Assembly: GCA_020721025.1 (NCBI GenBank)
Contig: DYNO01000079.1
Coordinates: 1-11,641 of the forward strand
DNA length: 11,641 nt
Direction of reading: 5' to 3'
DNA from: Thiomargarita sp.
Lineage (GTDB): Bacteria; Pseudomonadota; Gammaproteobacteria; Beggiatoales; Beggiatoaceae
Under the pieces are notes generated by a model. The model had not been told where the DNA came from, did not search any database, and saw nothing but the letters and a program-made list of their open reading frames with translations. The position numbers and the translations under genes were made by a program. Of the stretch, positions 5,668-11,641 are shown in pieces. Position 1 is the stretch's first letter. Each line of letters opens with the position of its first letter.

Positions 5668-8600
5668 ATGCAGAAAAGTAGTATCTACGGCGCAATTATT
5701 TTTAGAACCCTATTGTGTAGTTTTATTGCCATCCTGTTGACTGTGGCTTTGTTGATGTGGAGTAAATATTCTCATCTAACTAAGGAATTTAACCAGTTTT
5801 GGGACAATTACGTCGATCTCCAAAAAGAAAATATCCGTCAAGAAATTGATGCCACCCTCTATGATATTCAGCATAAACAAACTCATGCCTATACCAACGT
5901 CGGCGTAAAATTAGAAGAACGAGTCGATGAAATTTACCGAGTTGCGTGGAATTTATACATTGAGCATCCGGAACTATCAGAACCAGAATTCAAGAAATTA
6001 CTGATCGATGTCATGCGTCCGATTCGGTTTTTTCGAGATCGCGCCGCCTATTTTTGCTTTGATAATGACGGAAAATCGCTGTTAGACCCCACCTCTCCCA
6101 CAATGGAAGGGAAAAATCTATGGCACTGGCAAGATAGCAACGGCAATTTTGTGGTTCAAGACATGATGCGCTTGCTCAATGCCCAAAGTGAAGGATTTGT
6201 ACAATTTGAGTGGAAAAAATCAGATTCAGATCAAAACGTTCAGAAATATGCCTTTGTCAAAATCTTTGAACCGTTTAATTTAATACTGGGCGCGGGCGAA
6301 TATATTGACCATATCAAACACGATACCCAACGTGAACTCTTAGAAGCGTTATCTATCAAGCGGTTTAGCAAACACGGGGAAAATTATCTGTTCGTACTTT
6401 CGCCAGAGGGCAAGATGTTAGCCAGTGGTTCGCAACCTCTCTTGGTCGGTCAAGATGCAACTCAACTGATTGATGCAACAGGTAAAAATTTCATCAAAGA
6501 TGTGATTCACCTCACCAAAATTCACCCGGAAGGAGCGTTTGTTAATTACGTGTGGGCAAAACCCGGTGAACAAGTCCTCGCGCCCAAAATTTCCTTTGTG
6601 AAATCGGTGCCCGACTGGAATGTTATCATCGGTAGCGGGTTTTATTTGGACGAAATTGACAGTATTGTGACCCAGAAGGAACATGATTCTGCCGGAGAAT
6701 TTACGACAGATATCTTATTGACGTTACTCGATTTTCTCGGATTGATCATTATCGTTTACTTCGTCACACGCAGTATTGTGAGGAAAACCCAAACTGATTT
6801 TGAACAATTTATCCATTTTTTTCAACACGCTGCTTCTCATTCTGTCGCGATTGAAGCCCAACGTCTGCATTTTATTGAATTTGAAACCTTGGCGGAGGCT
6901 GCAAATCGGATGTTACTGAATTTAAAGCAAACGGAAGAAAAATTTGATCTGGTGATTAGGGCGGCAAATGCCGGGATATGGGATTGGCATATCGATCATG
7001 AAGATTACGTGTGGTGGTCGCCTAAGTTTTTGGAATTATTGGGTTATCGGCGCGAGGAAGTTGCCAGTCATTTTTCAACATTTATGCAATGGGTACATCC
7101 AGACGATCAAAGTTTGGTCTATCGCACCACCAACGCGCATTTAAATCAACGAGTTCCTTACAAAATTGAATTTCGAGTGCGTCATAAAAATGGCGAATAT
7201 AAATGGTTTAATGCCACCGCACAAGCCAAATGGGATAGTCAGGGCAATCCAGTGCGTATGGCAGGATCATTGATTGACATTACGGAACGCAAGAATATTC
7301 AAGAAGAATTGGCGCGGCATCACAATGAATTAGAATTATTAGTTGCCGAGCGCACTCAAAATTTAACTGTATTAAATCAGAAACTTGCCTTAGAAATTGC
7401 AGAGAAAAATGAAGCCGAACTAGCCCTTCGTTACAGTGAACAACGGTTTCGTGATGTGAGCAATGCCGCGGGTGAATATATTTGGGAGATTGATAACAAT
7501 GCACAATATTCTTTTATTTCTGAACGAGTTGAATTGATCAAAGGTTATAAGCCGCAGGAATTATTAGGACATCATCCCGCGGAATTCATGCCGGTGGAAG
7601 ATGCCCATTCTCTGCAAGTGACCTTGCAAAACGCTCTCGAAACTAAAACGGCATTTCGGCTACAACATCGGAATATCACAAAAACTGGTGACATCGTGTG
7701 GGAAGAAGTCAGCGGTGTGCCAGTGTTGAATGAAAACGGGCAAGTGCTGGGGTTTCGTGGCGCGGGTTTAAGCATTACTGAACGTAAGCGAGTTGAAGCC
7801 CTGTTAAAACAACACAGCGAAAATTTGGAACGCTTGGTTCGAGAACGCACCACGGAACTGGCGCAGATCAATGAACAATTGAAGGCAGAAATTCATGAAC
7901 GGCAGCAAAAAGAACAACAATTGCGACTGGCACAATTTACTATCGACAATTCCCCTGATGCGGTCGAATGGATTGATGCGACGGGGCAATTTGTCTATGT
8001 GAATGCTGCGGAATGTAAAGCCCTAGGTTACACGCAAACAGAATTACTTGCGATGAATGTGGTCGATATTGACCCGTCGTTATCGACAGAAGGCTGGCAT
8101 CAACTATGGAGAACTGCCAAACAATCGCATACTTTCACGCTTGAAACCCGACACCGTCGTCAAGATCATTCTGATTTTCCAGCCGAAGTGCGCGGAACTT
8201 ACTTGCAATTTGATGGCACAGAATATTTATGCAGCTTCGTGCGCGACATTACCCAGCAGAAACAAGCCGAACTTGCACAATTAAAACGACAACAGTTTTC
8301 GTCGATGTTGGTGGAAATTCAACACTCTTTATTGCTGGCAAAAGAAAAAATTGATTATCCTCGTATTTTAGAATTGCTGGGACATAGCACGGAAGTGAGC
8401 CGTGTTGATGTCTTTGAAAATCATTCAAATTCTCAAGTTGTGGCGTGGCAACACATCGCGCAATGGTACGCACCGAATCATTTCAATGAGATACACAATT
8501 TCGTCAGCGAGCCGACATATTCTCATTGGTTCAATCGGTTACAACAGGGCGACATTATCACAGGATTGCGCCAAGATTTCCCAGAAAATGAACAACAAAT

Positions 8601-9936
8601 TTTACAAACTCACGGCATTTTATCCATCTTGATACTGCCTATCTTATTGAATAGTCAATTATTTGGTTTAATTTGTTTTGAAAATTGCGTGCATTCCCGG
8701 CGTTGGGAACAAGAGGAAATTGACTTGCTACGCACGGTGGCGGGAGCGATTGGCGTATGGTTGGAGCGGAAACAGGCGGAAGAAGCCCTACGTGACAGTG
8801 AGGAAGTGTTCAGTGCGATAGGTTCCGCGGCACAAGATGGCATTATTATGATGGATAATGAGGGAAAAACTTCTTATTGGAATCTCGCGGCAGAACGCAT
8901 GTTTGGTTATAGCAACGCTCAAGTGCTCGGAAAATCGTTGCATCACTTCATTTCGCCCAGTCGCTATCTTCCGAATTTTCAAGGACAATTTGAACAATTT
9001 CGTGAAACAGGTCAGGGCAAGGTGGTGGGGCGCACCATTGAATTGACTGGATTAAATAGTGAAAATTGTGAATTTCCGATTGAAGTGTCATTGTCTGCGG
9101 TAAAATTAAAAGGCAGATGGCACGCATTGGGAATTATGCGAGATATTACCGAACGTAAGCACGCGGAGGAAAAGTTAAAACAGCAAAATGAAGCGTTGAT
9201 TCATCTCAATCAAGAAAAAAACGAATTTATGGGCATTGCCGCACACGACCTGAAAAATCCGTTGTCGAGTATTTTGGGATATGCTGAAGAAATTCAAGAG
9301 GCTTTTGACGAGCTCCCCAAATCCGAGATTTTAGAATTCACCAACATGATTCAAATCAGTGCTCAACGTATGTTCCAATTGATCAATAACTTGCTTGACG
9401 TAAATGCCATTGAAGTGGGTAAAATGAACGTCACGTTGAAAATGGTGAACATTTTGCCGATTTTACAATCTTCGATTTTATATTATCGCAAACGAGCGCA
9501 TGAAAAACGGATTCAACTGCACACCGGGGAAATTTTTGGCACGAAGGAAACTTTTTTAGCATGGGCAGATACGGGGACATTGCATCAAGTGCTGGATAAT
9601 TTGTTGTCTAACGCCTTGAAATATTCGCCAACGGGTAAAAATCTCTATTTACGCTTGATAAAAACAGAGCATTCCATTCGTTGCGAAATTCAAGATGAAG
9701 GTCCGGGCTTGAGTGTAGAAGATCAACAAAAATTATTCAGTAAATTCACTCGGTTAACCCCAAAACCGACTCAAGGTGAACATTCGACCGGCTTGGGATT
9801 ATACATTGTAAAAAAGTTGGTTGAAGCGATGAAGGGCAGGGTGTGGTGCGAAACCGCGTTGGGGCGTGGGGCAACGTTTGTCATTGAATTTCCTATCGCT
9901 GTGACGGAATTGGAAGTGACAAAAACATCGTTATGA
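5668..9936 (+). CDS. Membrane-anchored multi-sensor histidine kinase (tandem Cache-PAS-PAS-PAS-GAF-PAS-HisKA-HATPase)
   Basis: This 1422-residue inner-membrane sensor autophosphorylates on histidine and would pass the phosphate to a response regulator. A membrane segment at about 8-31 and a second at 350-371 bracket a periplasmic region of about 320 residues. That region shows two Cache-like repeats (AAYFCFDNDGKSLLDP near 126; ENYLFVLSPEGKMLASGS near 238), each closing with a GxGxY(I/L)D(E/H)I-type stretch. Inside the cell follow PAS1 (about 425-540), a coiled coil, PAS2 (594-707), a coiled coil, PAS3 (754-866), GAF (878-1035) and PAS4 (1050-1163). HisKA has the phospho-acceptor His1193 in AAHDLKNPL. 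The ATPase has N-box Asn1315 (LDNLLSNALKYSP), G1 DEGPG (1343-1347) and G2 TGLGLYIVKKL (1374-1384). All catalytic boxes are intact. No receiver domain is fused and no regulator lies nearby, so it is an orphan kinase. The start ATG has only a weak CGAGA upstream. The ligand is unknown. Confidence 0.93.
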   Translation: MQKSSIYGAIIFRTLLCSFIAILLTVALLMWSKYSHLTKEFNQFWDNYVDLQKENIRQEIDATLYDIQHKQTHAYTNVGVKLEERVDEIYRVAWNLYIEHPELSEPEFKKLLIDVMRPIRFFRDRAAYFCFDNDGKSLLDPTSPTMEGKNLWHWQDSNGNFVVQDMMRLLNAQSEGFVQFEWKKSDSDQNVQKYAFVKIFEPFNLILGAGEYIDHIKHDTQRELLEALSIKRFSKHGENYLFVLSPEGKMLASGSQPLLVGQDATQLIDATGKNFIKDVIHLTKIHPEGAFVNYVWAKPGEQVLAPKISFVKSVPDWNVIIGSGFYLDEIDSIVTQKEHDSAGEFTTDILLTLLDFLGLIIIVYFVTRSIVRKTQTDFEQFIHFFQHAASHSVAIEAQRLHFIEFETLAEAANRMLLNLKQTEEKFDLVIRAANAGIWDWHIDHEDYVWWSPKFLELLGYRREEVASHFSTFMQWVHPDDQSLVYRTTNAHLNQRVPYKIEFRVRHKNGEYKWFNATAQAKWDSQGNPVRMAGSLIDITERKNIQEELARHHNELELLVAERTQNLTVLNQKLALEIAEKNEAELALRYSEQRFRDVSNAAGEYIWEIDNNAQYSFISERVELIKGYKPQELLGHHPAEFMPVEDAHSLQVTLQNALETKTAFRLQHRNITKTGDIVWEEVSGVPVLNENGQVLGFRGAGLSITERKRVEALLKQHSENLERLVRERTTELAQINEQLKAEIHERQQKEQQLRLAQFTIDNSPDAVEWIDATGQFVYVNAAECKALGYTQTELLAMNVVDIDPSLSTEGWHQLWRTAKQSHTFTLETRHRRQDHSDFPAEVRGTYLQFDGTEYLCSFVRDITQQKQAELAQLKRQQFSSMLVEIQHSLLLAKEKIDYPRILELLGHSTEVSRVDVFENHSNSQVVAWQHIAQWYAPNHFNEIHNFVSEPTYSHWFNRLQQGDIITGLRQDFPENEQQILQTHGILSILILPILLNSQLFGLICFENCVHSRRWEQEEIDLLRTVAGAIGVWLERKQAEEALRDSEEVFSAIGSAAQDGIIMMDNEGKTSYWNLAAERMFGYSNAQVLGKSLHHFISPSRYLPNFQGQFEQFRETGQGKVVGRTIELTGLNSENCEFPIEVSLSAVKLKGRWHALGIMRDITERKHAEEKLKQQNEALIHLNQEKNEFMGIAAHDLKNPLSSILGYAEEIQEAFDELPKSEILEFTNMIQISAQRMFQLINNLLDVNAIEVGKMNVTLKMVNILPILQSSILYYRKRAHEKRIQLHTGEIFGTKETFLAWADTGTLHQVLDNLLSNALKYSPTGKNLYLRLIKTEHSIRCEIQDEGPGLSVEDQQKLFSKFTRLTPKPTQGEHSTGLGLYIVKKLVEAMKGRVWCETALGRGATFVIEFPIAVTELEVTKTSL

Positions 9937-9962
9937 ATTTTTAATTAAAACAAGAAGATGAT

Positions 9963-10637
9963 ATGAGCATTAAAGATTGGGATGAACAAGATCGCCCACG
10001 AGAAAAATTATTGCAACGCGGCGCAGACGCACTCACGGATGCCGAATTATTGGCGATTTTTCTACGCGTTGGAGTCAAGGGTAAAAGCGCGTTGGACTTA
10101 GCGCAAGATTTGTTACAAGAATTTGGCGATTTACGCAGTTTGCTCGGTGCGGATCAAGCCAGATTTTGTGCTGCCAAAGGTCTGGGTGACGCAAAATATG
10201 TGCAATTACAAGCCACTGTCGAATTATCTAAGCGTTATTTACGCCAATGTTTGCAGCGTGGCGATGCCCTGTCAAATCCGCAAGACACTCGTAATTATTT
10301 GCTGTCGGAATTGGGCGGGCGCAGTTACGAAGTGTTTGCCTGCTTGTTTCTCGACAATAAAAATCGAGTGATTAAATTTGAAGAAATGTTCATGGGAACC
10401 ATTGATTCTGCGAATGTTTATCCCCGTGAAATTCTCAAACGAGCGTTACAACACAATGCTGCGGCGGTAATTTTGGCACACAATCACCCCTCTGGTGTGG
10501 CAGAACCCAGTCAAGCTGACATTGCGATCACCAAACGATTAAAAGAAGTGCTTAATTTAGTTGACATTCGTGTTCTCGATCATCTAATAATTGGCGATGG
10601 TTATACAATTTCTCTATTAGAATCAGGTTGGTTATAA
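9963..10637 (+). CDS. radC: RadC family JAMM/MPN-domain protein
   Basis: The 224-residue protein is full length for the family. The N-terminal half is a helix-hairpin-helix-like region (ALTDAELLAIFLRVG...; GLGDAKYVQLQA). The C-terminal half is the MPN domain with the zinc-binding JAMM motif, His173, His175, Ser183 and Asp186 (HNHPSG...PSQAD), and an upstream glutamate in KFEEMFMGT. Despite the name, a direct role in DNA repair is doubtful; the family's biochemical activity is unsettled. The start is supported by AAGAAG five bases upstream. The gene begins 26 bases after the kinase stop and may be read through from it, but no functional link between the two is evident. Confidence 0.96.
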   Translation: MSIKDWDEQDRPREKLLQRGADALTDAELLAIFLRVGVKGKSALDLAQDLLQEFGDLRSLLGADQARFCAAKGLGDAKYVQLQATVELSKRYLRQCLQRGDALSNPQDTRNYLLSELGGRSYEVFACLFLDNKNRVIKFEEMFMGTIDSANVYPREILKRALQHNAAAVILAHNHPSGVAEPSQADIAITKRLKEVLNLVDIRVLDHLIIGDGYTISLLESGWL

Positions 10638-10660
10638 ATCTTCCGTCACGTTCAAACCAC

Positions 10661-10669
10661 TTATCCACA
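10661..10669 (+). other. Isolated DnaA-box match
   Basis: TTATCCACA fits the DnaA box consensus TTATNCACA exactly. It stands alone in the 184-base gap after radC, with no cluster of boxes and no dnaA/dnaN neighbour. It is probably chance or a minor DnaA binding site. Confidence 0.3.
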
Positions 10670-10679
10670 AATTCCAATC

Positions 10680-10709
10680 ATGACATGAGTCATATCTGCT
10701 TGTGATACA
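10680..10709 (+). promoter_or_regulatory. Putative promoter with overlapping inverted repeat, ahead of the sulfotransferase gene
   Basis: ATGACA (10680-10685) and GATACA (10704-10709) are spaced 18 bases apart, like a weak sigma70 promoter. The inverted repeat ATGAC-ATGA-GTCAT (10680-10693) overlaps the -35 element and could be an operator. The leader to the ATG at 10822 would be about 105 bases. All matches are modest. Confidence 0.25.
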
Positions 10710-10821
10710 ATGGAAAAATCCTTTTTGATTCATAACCTGCCCGCCGCGTCGAGAATACTTTCGCACAAAATTGATGATCATCTCGTCGGTGTTGGCAAAA
10801 AACTTTACGGAAAACAGTCTC

Positions 10822-11641
10822 ATGCAAATTATCGTACTTGGAATGCACCGTTCAGGGACTTCCGCCGTTGCGCGCCTACTGAATATGATGGGGGCTTATT
10901 TCGCTCCAGAGCGAGTCGAATTGCCGGTCGATCCAGCCAATCCCAAGGGCTATTGGGAACGACGCGATGTGGTGAATTTGAACGAAGATATTTTTAAATC
11001 ATTGAATATCAGTTGGGATAAAATCGCCCAATTTTCCCATCAATCACTGACTCCAGAAATTATTCAACATTATCAACCTTATGCTGCTGAAATTGTCTTA
11101 GGTTTAGATGCACAACGTCCATGGATGCTCAAAGACCCGCGTTTGTGTTTGCTATTGCCCCTGTGGTTACCCTTACTTGAAGTACCAGTTTGTGTGTTTG
11201 TCTATCGCAGTCCGATTCAAGTCGCGCAATCGTTGGCAAAACGCGATAAATTTTCACTCCGATTGGGCATGGCATTGTGGGAAAAATATAATTTATGTGC
11301 GTTAGAAGATTCTCGCCAATTGCAACGCATTTTGATTAATTATGAAGATTTGATGCAACATCCCATCGCGACCGTCAAAAAGTTACATGAACAATTGCAA
11401 CAGCTTGAAGTACAAGGTTTACGTCTGCCCTCAGAGAAAGAAATTCGCAACTTTTTAGAACCCACCCTATTTCATGCCCAAGGTGACGACAGCCTGCAAA
11501 ATGCCTACATCACACCCCAACAAGTTCATTTATTCAATGCGTTACAAGATGGTAGTATTTTGACGATGCAACCGTTGCCCACTTTGTCGGGAGGAGCGCA
11601 GGAAATTCTTGATGAATATGAACAACGTTTGCGTGAGGAAG
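10822..11641 (+). CDS. Sulfotransferase family protein, partial (runs off the window)
   Basis: An open frame of 273 codons starts at ATG 10822 and continues past the last base. The N-terminus IIVLGMHRSGTSAVARLL (3-20) is the PAPS 5'-phosphosulfate-binding loop of sulfotransferases. VFVYRSPIQVAQSL, with Arg129 and Ser130, is the 3'-phosphate-binding segment. NPKGYWERRDVVNLNEDI (about 44-61) and MLKDPRLCLLLPLW (about 97-110) are typical of bacterial sulfotransferases that modify carbohydrates or other surface molecules. The visible part ends in a charged, heptad-like stretch (EILDEYEQRLREE). This suggests a linker to a further domain, which in relatives is sometimes a coiled coil or glycosyltransferase; that is inference. 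There is no signal peptide, so it is probably cytoplasmic. A weak CGGA lies about 10 bases before the ATG. The substrate is unknown. Confidence 0.85.
   Translation, partial: MQIIVLGMHRSGTSAVARLLNMMGAYFAPERVELPVDPANPKGYWERRDVVNLNEDIFKSLNISWDKIAQFSHQSLTPEIIQHYQPYAAEIVLGLDAQRPWMLKDPRLCLLLPLWLPLLEVPVCVFVYRSPIQVAQSLAKRDKFSLRLGMALWEKYNLCALEDSRQLQRILINYEDLMQHPIATVKKLHEQLQQLEVQGLRLPSEKEIRNFLEPTLFHAQGDDSLQNAYITPQQVHLFNALQDGSILTMQPLPTLSGGAQEILDEYEQRLREE

Noticed and set aside
5668..9936. A hybrid kinase with a receiver domain
   Set aside because: The chain ends about 25 residues after the ATPase G2 region with AVTELEVTKTSL; no receiver aspartate pocket is present.
10661..10669. Replication origin suggested by a perfect DnaA box
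   Set aside because: Only one box is seen, with no cluster, no AT-rich unwinding region and no dnaA, dnaN or gyrB nearby.
10632..10997. Short reading frames on both strands across the radC / sulfotransferase gap
   Set aside because: They lack ribosome binding sites or family features, and the plus-strand one overlaps the well-supported sulfotransferase start in another frame.

Overview
The window looks like chromosomal DNA of a gammaproteobacterium with low to moderate G+C content. Several things point this way: a RadA/RadC repair background, a PTR1-type pteridine reductase, a MidA-family methyltransferase, a very large multi-PAS sensor kinase, and an abundant-looking palindromic repeat. A filamentous sulfur oxidiser of the Thiotrichales (Beggiatoa-like) is my best guess. 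That is inference from gene style; no rRNA or other marker is present. No tRNA, rRNA or CRISPR array was seen.

Left part (1-2311), minus strand: radA is followed 32 bases later by a short PIN-like nuclease gene that appears to lack its C-terminal part. Upstream of radA lies a non-coding 421-bp element (1819-2239). It has 21-bp perfect terminal inverted repeats, an 11-bp target-site duplication and a second, nested inverted repeat of about 66 bp. It is a MITE-like insertion 57 bases from the radA start, in the radA promoter region.

Middle (2312-5221): a TauD/TfdA-type Fe(II)/2-oxoglutarate dioxygenase and a MidA/NDUFAF7-type methyltransferase lie in tandem on the minus strand. A pteridine reductase runs divergently on the plus strand. 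The two divergent start codons are only 17 bases apart, so each gene's promoter must lie inside the other gene.

Next comes a 446-base gene-free stretch (5222-5667). It holds a nested imperfect hairpin, a short possible coding remnant and a putative promoter. It leads into a 1422-residue membrane-anchored histidine kinase with a tandem Cache-like sensor, three PAS domains, GAF, a fourth PAS, HisKA and HATPase. The kinase has no receiver domain and no response regulator beside it.

Right end: radC follows the kinase after 26 bases. A 184-base gap then precedes a sulfotransferase-like gene (10822 onward) that runs off the window. No single pathway links all the genes. The clearest functional units are radA with the PIN-like gene, and the divergent MidA / pteridine reductase pair.
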